In this document: positions 40,724 to 49,941 of the stretch, one piece after another
How the letters are laid out: each line of letters begins with the position of its first letter
Position numbering within the stretch: the first letter of the stretch is position 1
From: Azoarcus_F sp036734105
GTDB taxonomy: Bacteria > Pseudomonadota > Gammaproteobacteria > Burkholderiales > Rhodocyclaceae
Assembly: GCA_036734105.1 (NCBI GenBank)
Contig: DAIMZH010000010.1
Span: 1-64,000, forward strand
Direction: 5' to 3'
DNA: 64,000 bases
Program-made: the position numbers and the translations under genes
Notes under the pieces: model-generated
What the model was told of the DNA's origin: nothing
Database searches by the model: none
Seen by the model: the letters and a program-made list of their open reading frames with translations, nothing else

Positions 40724-41518
40724 TCAGGTGTCGCGTCGGGTGGACTCACGCAGCGCTGCGATCTCCGAGCGCATGGCGCGCAACTCCGCCATCACCTGCT
40801 CGTGATCGGTGCTCACCAGATTGCGCGTTTCTTCCTGTTCTTCGTGCCCGCCAGCGCTCATCGCATCGACGACAATTGCAATGAACAGGTTGAGCACCGC
40901 GAAGGTGGTGAGCAGTATGAAGACGATGAAGAAGACCCAGGCCAATGGGTACACCTCCATAACCGGCCGAACGATGCCCATTGACCACGATTCCAGGGTC
41001 ATCACCTGGAACAAGGTGTAGAACGACGCGCCAATGCTGCCAAACCACTCTGGAAAAGCCGCACCAAACAGTTTGGTACTCATCACCGAGCCGATATAGA
41101 ACACCAGCAACAACAGCGTCAGCACTGAGGTCATGCCCGGGATGGCGCGCAGCAAGGCGTTGACCACCTTGCGCATGGATGGCACCACCGATATGAGCCG
41201 CAGTGCGCGCAGGATGCGTAGCGCGCGCAGCACCGAAACCCCCTCTCCAAGCGGCGCCAGGGTGACAGCGACGATGATGAAGTCAAAAACGTTCCAGCCT
41301 GATTTGAAGAAGTTGTGACGATAAACCACCAGCTTGAGCAGAATCTCGACCACGAAGATGCTCATCGCAATGACGTCCAGCGCCAGGAGCAGTCCGCCGA
41401 TGCGCGCGGTGACGGTGGAGGAGGTCTCCAGTCCCAGCGCAATTGCATTGATGATGATGACGGTGATGATGAAGCGCTGAAACAGCGGGGCTTCGACGAG
41501 CGTCTTGAGAGCATTCAT
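40724..41518 (-). CDS. Voltage-gated sodium channel of the NavBac type
   Basis: This 264-residue protein is a single six-helix channel subunit. S4 carries regularly spaced arginines (LRALRILRALRLISVVPSM). The pore has FQVMTLESWSMGIVRPV, whose TLESW filter is the sodium-selective signature of NaChBac-type channels. S6 is VFFIVFILLTTFAVLNLFIA. A C-terminal coiled coil (HEQVMAELRAMRSEIAALRE) would tetramerise it. It should conduct Na+ in the inner membrane; in other bacteria such channels affect motility and pH homeostasis. It stands alone, convergent with ftsX. Confidence 0.92.
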   Translation of the reverse strand: MNALKTLVEAPLFQRFIITVIIINAIALGLETSSTVTARIGGLLLALDVIAMSIFVVEILLKLVVYRHNFFKSGWNVFDFIIVAVTLAPLGEGVSVLRALRILRALRLISVVPSMRKVVNALLRAIPGMTSVLTLLLLVFYIGSVMSTKLFGAAFPEWFGSIGASFYTLFQVMTLESWSMGIVRPVMEVYPLAWVFFIVFILLTTFAVLNLFIAIVVDAMSAGGHEEQEETRNLVSTDHEQVMAELRAMRSEIAALRESTRRDT

Positions 41519-41615
41519 GATGTTGTGGGCAGGCTGATGTGCTATGGGCCAAGCGGTCAGGCGAGGGGTGATGGAAAGGTTGAGGAAGCGTATTTTGCCG
41601 AAAAAATGTGTCGTG

Positions 41616-44471
41616 TCAGCAAGCAGGTTCTGAATAATTGCCTGATCGGCAGGCTGCCAGGCTACGGCTCAGATAGCGCCCGGTGTGGCTGGTGGGGTGC
41701 GCCGCGATGGTTTCCGGTGTGCCGCTGGCAACAATGCTGCCACCCCGTTCGCCACCTTCGGGGCCAAGATCCACCACCCAGTCGGCGCACTTGATCACGT
41801 CCAGATTGTGTTCGATGACGACAATCGTGTTGCCGTGATCACGCAAGCGGTTGAGCACTGCCAGCAACAGATCGATATCATGAAAATGCAGGCCGGTGGT
41901 TGGCTCGTCGAGAATGTACAGGGTGCGTCCGGTGTCCCGTTTGGACAACTCCAGCGCCAGCTTGACCCGCTGGGCTTCGCCGCCCGACAGCGTGGTGGCG
42001 CTCTGGCCCAGGCGAATGTAGCCCAGACCGACTTCCAGCAAGGTTTCAAGTTTACGTGCCACGCTCGGCACGGCACTGAAAAAGCCGTGCGCTTCTTCCA
42101 CTGTCATGCTCAGCACTTCGTGGATGTTGCGACCCTTGTAGCGGATCTCCAGCGTCTCGCGGTTGTAACGGCGGCCATGACACACGTCGCAGGGCACATA
42201 CATGTCGGGCAGGAAGTGCATCTCCACTTTGACCAAACCGTCGCCCTGACAGGCTTCGCAGCGTCCCCCCTTGACGTTGAATGAGAAGCGCCCCGGGCCA
42301 TAGCCGCGTGTTCGCGCCTCGGGCACGCCGGAGAACAGTTCGCGAATCGGCGTAAACATGCCGGTGTAGGTGGCTGGGTTGGAGCGCGGTGTGCGACCGA
42401 TGGGTGACTGATCAACGTTGATGACCTTGTCGAAATGTTCCAGCCCTTCCACCGCACGATACGGGGCGGGCTCGGTGGAGGCGCGGTTGAGGTGTTGTGC
42501 CGCGAGTGGGTGCAAGGTGTCGGTGATCAGCGTCGACTTGCCTGAGCCAGACAGGCCGGTGATGCAGGTGAACAAGCCGCAGGGAAGCTCAAGATCGACT
42601 TGCTTGAGGTTGTTGCCGCTGGCCCCGAGCAGCCGCAATACCCGATCAGCGTCCGGCGCTTTTCGGCTGTCAGCGCTGCGAATGCGTCGTCGACCCGACA
42701 AAAAGGCACCAGTGACCGATTCCGGCGCACTGATCAGCGCGTCAGGCGAGCCGCTGAAGATGACTTCGCCTCCGTGGTCACCCGCGCCCGGACCCATGTC
42801 GACAACGAAGTCAGCGCCACGGATGGCGTCCTCGTCGTGTTCTACCACGATCACCGTATTGCCGAGGTCACGCAGATGCGCGAGCGTGCCGAGCAGCCTG
42901 TCGTTGTCGCGCTGATGCAGCCCGATCGACGGCTCATCCAGCACGTACATCACCCCGGTCAATCCCGATCCGATCTGGCTGGCCAGCCGTATGCGCTGGG
43001 CTTCACCGCCCGACAAGGTGTCGGCAGAACGATCCAGCGTGAGATAGTCCAGACCAACGTTGATCAGAAAGCCGACTCGACTGGAAATTTCCCGAACAAT
43101 CTTGTCGGCCACCTGGCCCTTGCGTCCGTCCAGCCGCAGCGCATCGAAAAACTCGCGACATTGGCCCAGCGGAATACGACCGATGCGGTCTATCGGTACG
43201 CCGCCGACCAGCACATGACGTGCCTCGCTGCGCAGTCGGCTGCCGTCGCAAACTGAACAAGGCTGGGTGCTGCGGTATTTGGCCAACTCCTCGCGCACCG
43301 CAATCGAGTCGGTTTCGCGATAACGCCGCTCGAGATTGGGGATGATGCCCTCGAAGGGGTGTTCCTTGCGCACGCTGCGCCCGCCATCCGACAAATAGCG
43401 GAAGGCTATTTTTTGTTTGCCCGAGCCGTGCAGCACCACCTGCTGGATAGGCTCGGGCAGGTCTGAAAATGGCGTCTCCACATCAAAGTCATAATGGGTG
43501 GCAAGGCTGGCAAGCATTTGAAAATAGAACTGATTGCGTCTGTCCCAACCGCGAATCGCGCCAGCCGCCAGTGAGAGTTCGGGGTGGGCAACCACCTTGG
43601 CCGGGTCCAGAAACTCGACGGTTCCCAGCCCATCACACGCCGGGCACGCGCCAGCAGGGTTGTTGAATGAGAACAGTCGGGGTTCAAGCTCGCCCAGCGC
43701 GTGGTTGCAGATCGGACAGGCAAAGCGTGACGAGAAAAGATGCTCGGTGTCACTGTCCATATCCAGCGCAATGGCGCGTCCGTCCGAATGCAGCAGCGCG
43801 GTCTCGAATGACTCTGCCAATCTGCCGCGTTGATCTGCCCGTATGCGCAGGCGATCAACTACGATATCAACGTTATGTCGCTGGCGAGCCGACAAGTCGG
43901 GCATGTCATCAAGCTCGTAAAGTGCGCCATCAACGCGGACCCGCACAAAGCCCTGAGCGCGCAGCTCGGCCAGCAGGTTGGACTGCTCGCCCTTGCGGCC
44001 GCTCACCACGGGCGACAGGATCAGCAGACGCGTGCCCTCGGGCAGCGCCAGCACATGATCCACCATTTGAGAAACGGTTTGCGCCTCCAGTGCCTGTTCC
44101 GGGTGATCCGGACAGTGCGGGGTGCCTGCGCGGGCGTAGAGCAAGCGCAAATAGTCATGAACCTCGGTGACCGTACCGACAGTGGAACGCGGGTTGTGGC
44201 TGGTGGCCTTTTGTTGAATGGCAATCGCAGGTGACAAACCCTCGATCAGGTCGACATCCGGCTTGTCCATCAACTGCAAGAACTGGCGGGCATAGGCCGA
44301 CAGAGACTCAACATAGCGCCGCTGACCCTCGGCATAAAGCGTATCAAAGGCGAGCGATGATTTGCCGGAACCGGATAAGCCAGTGATGACTGTCAGCTTG
44401 TTTCGCGGAATGTCGAGGTTGATGTTTTTCAGGTTGTGCGTACGGGCACCGCGAACGCGTATGTCTGACAT
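41616..44471 (-). CDS. uvrA: Excinuclease ABC subunit A
   Basis: UvrA (951 residues) is the damage sensor of nucleotide excision repair. It has two ABC modules: Walker A GLSGSGKSSLAFDT and GLSGSGKSTLITDT, signatures TLSGGEAQRIRLASQI and TLSGGEAQRVKLALEL, and paired zinc fingers (CPICNHALG...CPACDG and CEACQGDG...CDVCHG). I start at the ATG at 44471 (MSDIRVRGARTHNLKNI). It diverges from the MFS gene, a conserved betaproteobacterial order. Confidence 0.98.
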   Translation of the reverse strand: MSDIRVRGARTHNLKNINLDIPRNKLTVITGLSGSGKSSLAFDTLYAEGQRRYVESLSAYARQFLQLMDKPDVDLIEGLSPAIAIQQKATSHNPRSTVGTVTEVHDYLRLLYARAGTPHCPDHPEQALEAQTVSQMVDHVLALPEGTRLLILSPVVSGRKGEQSNLLAELRAQGFVRVRVDGALYELDDMPDLSARQRHNVDIVVDRLRIRADQRGRLAESFETALLHSDGRAIALDMDSDTEHLFSSRFACPICNHALGELEPRLFSFNNPAGACPACDGLGTVEFLDPAKVVAHPELSLAAGAIRGWDRRNQFYFQMLASLATHYDFDVETPFSDLPEPIQQVVLHGSGKQKIAFRYLSDGGRSVRKEHPFEGIIPNLERRYRETDSIAVREELAKYRSTQPCSVCDGSRLRSEARHVLVGGVPIDRIGRIPLGQCREFFDALRLDGRKGQVADKIVREISSRVGFLINVGLDYLTLDRSADTLSGGEAQRIRLASQIGSGLTGVMYVLDEPSIGLHQRDNDRLLGTLAHLRDLGNTVIVVEHDEDAIRGADFVVDMGPGAGDHGGEVIFSGSPDALISAPESVTGAFLSGRRRIRSADSRKAPDADRVLRLLGASGNNLKQVDLELPCGLFTCITGLSGSGKSTLITDTLHPLAAQHLNRASTEPAPYRAVEGLEHFDKVINVDQSPIGRTPRSNPATYTGMFTPIRELFSGVPEARTRGYGPGRFSFNVKGGRCEACQGDGLVKVEMHFLPDMYVPCDVCHGRRYNRETLEIRYKGRNIHEVLSMTVEEAHGFFSAVPSVARKLETLLEVGLGYIRLGQSATTLSGGEAQRVKLALELSKRDTGRTLYILDEPTTGLHFHDIDLLLAVLNRLRDHGNTIVVIEHNLDVIKCADWVVDLGPEGGERGGSIVASGTPETIAAHPTSHTGRYLSRSLAACRSGNYSEPAC

Positions 44472-44652
44472 GGGCTTGACCAGCGGGCAAAAGACAATCA
44501 AAGACTATACGGGACAAAGCCAGCGCCAAACAATTCCTTTTGGCGCAGACGCCCTCAAGCCACGGTGACGATGATTGTTCAGACCCTGCAGGCTGCTAGA
44601 ATGCCGGATTCGATCGCAAACTTCCCCCATGAAAGACACTACGCACGAGACC

Positions 44653-45849
44653 ATGAGCCGCGAAGAACGGCGGGCCGGCATGAGCCTTGCAGCGATTTTT
44701 GGCTTGCGCATGCTGGGCTTGTTCCTGATTCTGCCGGTTTTTTCGGTGCATGCCCACACGCTGGAAGGGGGTGACAACCTGACGCTGGTCGGTCTGGCAA
44801 TCGGTGCCTATGGCCTGACTCAGGCGCTGCTGCAGATAGCCTTTGGCGCGGCATCCGATCGCTTTGGGCGCAAGCCGGTGATCGTTGTCGGCTTGCTGAT
44901 CTTCCTGCTTGGCAGCGTGGTGGCAGCGCTGGCCACCGATATCTATACGGTGATCTTCGGCCGGGTCCTGCAGGGCGCAGGCGCCATCTCGGCGGCAGTC
45001 ACCGCGCTGGCGGCAGACCTGACCCGCGACCAGCACCGCACCAAGGTGATGGCGATGATTGGCGCCAGCATCGGGCTGGTGTTTGCCTTTTCCATGGTGG
45101 CTGCGCCCTTGCTTTACTCGCTGATTGGCATGAGCGGCATTTTCTGGCTCACCGCAGTGCTGGCTTGCGCCGGCATCTATCTGATATTGCGCGTGGTGCC
45201 GGATGCACCACCGGTGCCTCGTGCGACCGCTGGCGGTCTTGCCGGCGTGTTGCGAAACGGGCAACTCATGCGACTTAATTTTGGCGTTTTTGTGCTGCAT
45301 CTCATCCAGACCACCATGTGGGTGCTGGTGCCGGCGGCACTCGTCGCGGCCGGTGGCCTTGCCTTATCCGAGCACTGGAAAGTGTACTTGCCCGCCGTGC
45401 TGATATCCTTTGTGGTGATGGTGCCGGCGGTGATCGTGGCCGAACGCAAGAACCGGATGAAATCCGTCTTCAATGCCGCTATCATTTTGCTGGGTGTGGT
45501 GCAGTTGGGTTTGTTTGTGGCAGGTGATACGCTGTTTGGGCTGACTCTGTGGCTGACCCTGTTTTTCGTCGCCTTCAATGTGCTTGAGGCCACCCAGCCA
45601 TCGTGGATTTCCAAGATCGCGCCAGCGCAGTCCAAAGGGATGGCGCTTGGGGTGTATAACACGCTGCAATCGTTCGGGCTTTTTCTGGGAGGCATGTTGG
45701 GTGGCTATCTGGCACATGTTTACGGCGCCCAGGCGGTCAACCTGCTGTGCGCGATGCTTGCCTTGCTCTGGCTCGCGGTATCGGCTGGCATGAATGCACC
45801 GCCGCGCAAGATCGAAGCCGAGCGCTCTACCGCAGAAACCCATGTGTGA
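44653..45849 (+). CDS. MFS transporter
   Basis: This roughly 398-residue protein has twelve predicted membrane helices. MFS motif A is GAASDRFGRKPVIVVGL, and LRMLGLFLILPVFSVHAHTL at helix 1 is typical of the YajR/DHA1-like exporters found between uvrA and ssb in betaproteobacteria. FGRVLQGAGAISAAVTALAA resembles motif C. The substrate is unknown. The ATG at 44653 (MSREERRAG) matches the usual start of homologues; an earlier ATG at 44629 adds 8 residues. No C-terminal YAM domain is seen. Confidence 0.92.
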   Translation: MSREERRAGMSLAAIFGLRMLGLFLILPVFSVHAHTLEGGDNLTLVGLAIGAYGLTQALLQIAFGAASDRFGRKPVIVVGLLIFLLGSVVAALATDIYTVIFGRVLQGAGAISAAVTALAADLTRDQHRTKVMAMIGASIGLVFAFSMVAAPLLYSLIGMSGIFWLTAVLACAGIYLILRVVPDAPPVPRATAGGLAGVLRNGQLMRLNFGVFVLHLIQTTMWVLVPAALVAAGGLALSEHWKVYLPAVLISFVVMVPAVIVAERKNRMKSVFNAAIILLGVVQLGLFVAGDTLFGLTLWLTLFFVAFNVLEATQPSWISKIAPAQSKGMALGVYNTLQSFGLFLGGMLGGYLAHVYGAQAVNLLCAMLALLWLAVSAGMNAPPRKIEAERSTAETHV

Positions 45850-45909
45850 CCCGTCGGCTGTCAGCAACGGGCGGTGAAGAATCAACAGCTAACTGAAAAG
45901 GAGTAACGG

Positions 45910-46398
45910 ATGGCATCCGTCAACAAAGTCATTCTCGTCGGCAACCTCGGTGCCGACCCCGAAACCCGCTATCTGCCCTCTGGCGATGCGGTGTGCAACC
46001 TCAATCTGGCCACCACCGAAGTGTGGAAGGACAAGGCCAGTGGTGAGCGTCGCGAGGCGACCGAGTGGCATCGTGTCGCATTGTTCGGGCGTACCGCCGA
46101 AGTGGCTGCGCAATATTTGCGCAAGGGCAGTCAGGTCTATATTGAAGGTCGGCTGCAAACCCGCAAATGGCAGGACAAAAATGGCCAGGATCGTTACACC
46201 ACCGAAATCCGTGGCGACGACATGAAGATGCTGGGCGGTCGTCAAAGCGGGGGTGACGCCCCGATGGGGCGCCCGGATGATCAATCTACGCGTCAGCCCC
46301 AGCCCCAGCGCAGTGCGCCGCAGCAGTCGGAGTCGAGCAACAGAGCCCCCGCGGCTTCTGGCGGTTTTGCCGATTTTGACGACGATATTCCGTTTTAA
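45910..46398 (+). CDS. ssb: Single-stranded DNA-binding protein
   Basis: SSB (162 residues) binds ssDNA in replication and repair. The OB-fold start is MASVNKVILVGNLGADPETR, with EATEWHRVALFGRTAEVAAQ and GSQVYIEGRLQTRKW. A Gln/Pro/Ser-rich linker leads to the acidic partner-binding tail DFDDDIPF. It has AAAGGAG before the start and follows the MFS gene. Confidence 0.98.
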   Translation: MASVNKVILVGNLGADPETRYLPSGDAVCNLNLATTEVWKDKASGERREATEWHRVALFGRTAEVAAQYLRKGSQVYIEGRLQTRKWQDKNGQDRYTTEIRGDDMKMLGGRQSGGDAPMGRPDDQSTRQPQPQRSAPQQSESSNRAPAASGGFADFDDDIPF

Positions 46399-46527
46399 AT
46401 CCGATTTTCCCGGTTTGTTACCACGACATGTTGTTATCCGCTTCGCCGGTGGCAACATGTCAGGGTTTCCGACACAAGGTGTGCAAACCCCTCGGCTGTG
46501 CAATGACTGCCCCCTGAAAGGTTGCAA

Positions 46528-47586
46528 ATGGATAACTATGCCCGTCCCATCGAGGAACGCATAGACTGGTTGTTCGGGCACGCTCAAAAACACTCGGTTG
46601 AGTTCAGTAGCCCCGAAACCTGGTTGGCCCAGAAACGCTATCTTGCCGAACACCCGACTGCCATCTCGGTGCTCAAGTGTATGGACGGACGGATCAATCT
46701 GTCGGTTGCTACCGACACGCCTATCGGCATCATTCAGCCGTTCCGCAATCTTGGTGGACGTTTCGACCTGGGTTGGCCGCATCTCGGCGAGGTCTATTCA
46801 CACCACGTGGCTCATGTGGTCGGTGAGGGGCGACGTGTGCTTACGCTGATCACCTATCACTACTCCAAAGGTGATCCCAAGCGCGGATGTGCCGGATTCG
46901 ATTACGACACCGAAGCAGCAATCGCTCATGTGCATGAGGTGAAGGCTCAGGTAGAGTTTGCCTTTGGTGGTGCTCATGGCACTGTGTATCCGGTTGTATG
47001 TGGCTTCGAAACCGATGCTGATGCCTTGGTGCTTCATGGCCTCAATGGTCAGACTCTTGATCTCGCAACCCTCTCGAAAGAAGATTGCCGCTTGTTGCCA
47101 GTGTTGCTCGAACGACTCTTTCCCGACATGCATGAGCAGGTGCGTAAAGATCTATTGCCACTGGTGATGGGCAATGTGAAACACATTGAACGGGTACGAA
47201 GCACCAAGCGCGAGATCGACGTCGAGCACCGGGAGTGGATGCTATGCGTAGGACGCGGCTTTGACTGGCTGCACCTGCCCAACCGTGCCCTCATCATTGG
47301 CCCTTATAGCCCGAATCTGGCTGAGCCGATTCGCAAGGCGGCGATGATCATCCACGCCAACATGCGTCGTGGCCGGATACCGGACGACGGTTTTTTGCTG
47401 CTGGCCACCGTGCCTTATTATGAAATCGGCAGCGACCGGGCCCGGGCAGAACTCAAAAGCCGGTTCATGTGCAACTTCGCGGTTGATGTAGTCCGCGACG
47501 AACTCCCCGAACTGGCCCCGAAAATGCACGTGCGTGCAGCCGTACTCGACTGGCGCTCGCGCGCGCTTGAGCCCATCGTGATCTGA
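46528..47586 (+). CDS. Uncharacterised beta-carbonic-anhydrase-like protein with a CsoSCA-like zinc pattern
   Basis: This 352-residue protein is not one I can name. LKCMDGRINL (C51, D53, R55) resembles the C-x-D-x-R zinc/catalytic pair of beta-carbonic anhydrases. A candidate His and Cys follow in ITYHYSKGDPKRGCAGF (H111, C121). Classical beta enzymes have H-x2-C; the wide H...C spacing recalls the carboxysomal enzyme CsoSCA. The window shows no carboxysome genes. The start at 46528 has AAAGG 7 bases upstream. Carbonic anhydrase activity is inference. Confidence 0.7.
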   Translation: MDNYARPIEERIDWLFGHAQKHSVEFSSPETWLAQKRYLAEHPTAISVLKCMDGRINLSVATDTPIGIIQPFRNLGGRFDLGWPHLGEVYSHHVAHVVGEGRRVLTLITYHYSKGDPKRGCAGFDYDTEAAIAHVHEVKAQVEFAFGGAHGTVYPVVCGFETDADALVLHGLNGQTLDLATLSKEDCRLLPVLLERLFPDMHEQVRKDLLPLVMGNVKHIERVRSTKREIDVEHREWMLCVGRGFDWLHLPNRALIIGPYSPNLAEPIRKAAMIIHANMRRGRIPDDGFLLLATVPYYEIGSDRARAELKSRFMCNFAVDVVRDELPELAPKMHVRAAVLDWRSRALEPIVI

Positions 47587-47699
47587 AAGTGAAGCTGCTG
47601 GCGGAGTTGGTTTTTTAGCTACCCGAAAGCGCGACAACATCCGGTGACTCAACAGGGGCAAGGTATGCGGGATATTGCCCCTTGCGCTTCGGTCGATTG

Positions 47700-48857
47700 C
47701 TATGATTTGCCGGCGCGTTGCAAGCATTTTTCGATGCGTTTCAGCGCTTCGGCCAGGGTGCTGCGTGGGCAGCCGAAGTTCAGGCGCAGGAACCCCGGCA
47801 TGGCGAAGGCTTTGCCATCGGACAAACCGACGCCCGCTGATTCGAACAAACCAGCCGGGTCCGGGTGATTGAGCTCACGGCAATCCAACCAGGCCAGATA
47901 AGTGGCCTGGGGCTTCCAGGTGCGCAGTCCGGGCAGGACGGATAAGCTGTCATATACCAGGTCGCGGTTCTGTCGCAGATACGCCAGCAGCGCCTGTCGC
48001 CAGGGGTCACCATGCCGATAGGCGGCCTCTGCGGCGACCATGCCCAACAGGTTGGGGTGCGGAATGAGTCCGCGCATGGCTTGCCGGTAGCGTTTCCTCA
48101 GTGTCGCATCGGGGATGACCGCAAAGGCGCAATACAGTGCGGGAATATTCCAGGTTTTGGAGGGCGCCATCAGGGTGATCGTTCTGGCGGCCACCGACGG
48201 GCTGAGGGCGGCAATCGGGATGTGGGTACAGTCGCCATCGAGCACCAGCCCACAGTGGATCTCGTCGGAGCAGATCAGCAAGTCGTGTTGCTCGGCCAGC
48301 GTGGCCAACCACGTCAATTCTTCCCTGTCAAAAACTCGTCCAGTGGGGTTGTGGGGGTTACACAGCAACAACACCCGGGTGTCAGGCCCGATTGCGGTTT
48401 CGGTGGCATGGCGATCCCACTCCCAACGCCCGTTTCGTTCAAGCATCCGGGTGGTGCTCAGGGTTCGCCCCGTGTTGGCCGGAGCCGACAAAAATGGTGG
48501 ATAGACCGGTGTGCTGGTCAACACCCCCTCTCCACTTGCGGCTCCAGTTAGACATGCTAGATTGAAACCACTTACCACGCCAGGCAACCAGACCAACCAC
48601 TCTGCCTCGATGTGCCACTGGTGATCACGTTCCAGCCCGGTAATCACCGCCTGCTCAAGGTCTGGCCAGGCATCGGTGTAACCAAACACGGCATGGTCCA
48701 GTCGGCGGCGCAGGGCGTCGATGACCACCTGAGGAGCGGCAAAATCCATATCTGCGACCCATAACGGCAAAATGTCCTGGTCGGCATAGCGACCCCATTT
48801 TTCGCCGGGTATGACTCGGCGGTCGATTACTGTGTCAAAGTCGAATTGGTCGGTCAT
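47700..48857 (-). CDS. PatB/MalY-type PLP-dependent aminotransferase/C-S lyase
   Basis: This 385-residue fold-type I enzyme starts MTDQFDFDTVIDRRVIPGEK and contains SLKWG-like EKWGRYADQDILPLWVADMD, the MalY/PatB opening. CNPHNPTGRVFDREEL and ICSDEIHCGLVLDG are conserved, and the PLP lysine is in LMAPSKTWNIPAL. Characterised relatives are cystathionine beta-lyases or aminotransferases; MalY also modulates the maltose regulon, but no mal genes are nearby. The next gene is divergent. Confidence 0.93.
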   Translation of the reverse strand: MTDQFDFDTVIDRRVIPGEKWGRYADQDILPLWVADMDFAAPQVVIDALRRRLDHAVFGYTDAWPDLEQAVITGLERDHQWHIEAEWLVWLPGVVSGFNLACLTGAASGEGVLTSTPVYPPFLSAPANTGRTLSTTRMLERNGRWEWDRHATETAIGPDTRVLLLCNPHNPTGRVFDREELTWLATLAEQHDLLICSDEIHCGLVLDGDCTHIPIAALSPSVAARTITLMAPSKTWNIPALYCAFAVIPDATLRKRYRQAMRGLIPHPNLLGMVAAEAAYRHGDPWRQALLAYLRQNRDLVYDSLSVLPGLRTWKPQATYLAWLDCRELNHPDPAGLFESAGVGLSDGKAFAMPGFLRLNFGCPRSTLAEALKRIEKCLQRAGKS

Positions 48858-48949
48858 TTGCAGGGACTCGTTAGTTTGTTCGCGGCGCGCATGTGCTAGA
48901 GCATATACAATGGCGCCCCAAGTTGGCTCCGGGCAGGAGGATAAAGATA

Positions 48950-49897
48950 GTGCAATACGTCAGCGCACACCCCGACGGCATTCTTGCTGTGGACTCCGGC
49001 TACTGCCGTGAAGGGCTGGCCGCCATTCATCTGGTTATTCACCAGGGACAGGCTGCCGTGATTGATTCCGGCACCAATGCCTCGGTTCCCAGAATACTAG
49101 CCGCGCTGGCCGCTGCCGGGGTCTACCCGGAGAACGTGGCCTATGTCATGTTGACACATATTCATCTCGATCACGCAGGGGGGGCCGGTAGTTTGATGTG
49201 CGCGCTGCCCAATGCAAAGCTGGTGGTACATCCTCGCGGTGTGCGCCACATGGTCGACCCGGCAAGGCTGTGGGATGCCACCAGTGCGGTGTATGGTGCT
49301 GAGCAGACCTACGCCATGTACGGACGCCTCGCACCGGTCGAAGCGCAGCGCATTGTGCCTGCCACCGACGGGCTTCAACTCGACATGGGGGGGCGGCGCT
49401 TTGTGGTGCTCGATACACCAGGCCATGCCCGCCACCACATCTGCATCTGGGACGAAACCGCCAAGGCCTTCTTTACTGGCGACACCTTCGGCTTGTCCTA
49501 CCGCGAAGTCGACGTGGACGGGCGGGCCTCGGTGTTTCCGAGTTGTACGCCAACCCAGTTCGACCCGGACGCCTTGCATGCTTCCATCGACCGCATGATG
49601 TCTTTTGGCCCCCGCGCCATGTATCTCACGCACTACAGCCGGGTGACCGATGTCGAGCGACTGGCCGCAGACTTGCACCGGCTCATCGACACGCAGGTGG
49701 CGGTTGCCCACGCCGCGCGCGGTGATGGTGTGGCCCGGCATGTCGAGATTCTGGCGGGATTGGAGCAGATCATCCGCGAAGAGGCCGAACGGCAGGGCTG
49801 GACCTTGCCGGAAGAGGAGTACATGACCTTGTGGCGCATGGATCTCGAACTCAACGCCCAGGGCTTGGGCGTGTGGCTGGATGTCAGTCGAGACTAG
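48950..49897 (+). CDS. MBL-fold metallohydrolase
   Basis: This 315-residue metallo-beta-lactamase-fold protein has the zinc motif VMLTHIHLDHAGGAGSL (HxHxDH). Further ligand candidates are TPGHARHHICIW, FFTGDTFGLSYRE and YLTHYSRVTD. The long C-terminal helical region (about 230-315) is typical of the subgroup that resembles glyoxalase-II-like or DUF-type hydrolases. I start at the GTG at 48950 with AGGAGG nine bases upstream, since the frame open from 48893 lacks a site. The substrate is unknown. Confidence 0.88.
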   Translation: MQYVSAHPDGILAVDSGYCREGLAAIHLVIHQGQAAVIDSGTNASVPRILAALAAAGVYPENVAYVMLTHIHLDHAGGAGSLMCALPNAKLVVHPRGVRHMVDPARLWDATSAVYGAEQTYAMYGRLAPVEAQRIVPATDGLQLDMGGRRFVVLDTPGHARHHICIWDETAKAFFTGDTFGLSYREVDVDGRASVFPSCTPTQFDPDALHASIDRMMSFGPRAMYLTHYSRVTDVERLAADLHRLIDTQVAVAHAARGDGVARHVEILAGLEQIIREEAERQGWTLPEEEYMTLWRMDLELNAQGLGVWLDVSRD

Positions 49898-49903
49898 CGC
49901 TGT

Positions 49904-49936
49904 CCTGAAGGGCGAGGTTTCAAACCGGAGTCAGTT
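49904..49936 (-). repeat. Dispersed repeat, inverted copy of 23477-23510
   Basis: The plus strand reads CCTGAAGGGCGAGGTTTC then AAACCGGAGTCAGTT. Its reverse complement matches 23477-23510 apart from a few substitutions and single-base differences. It fills the short gap between the MBL-fold gene and tcdA. Confidence 0.65.
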
Positions 49937-49941
49937 CTTTG

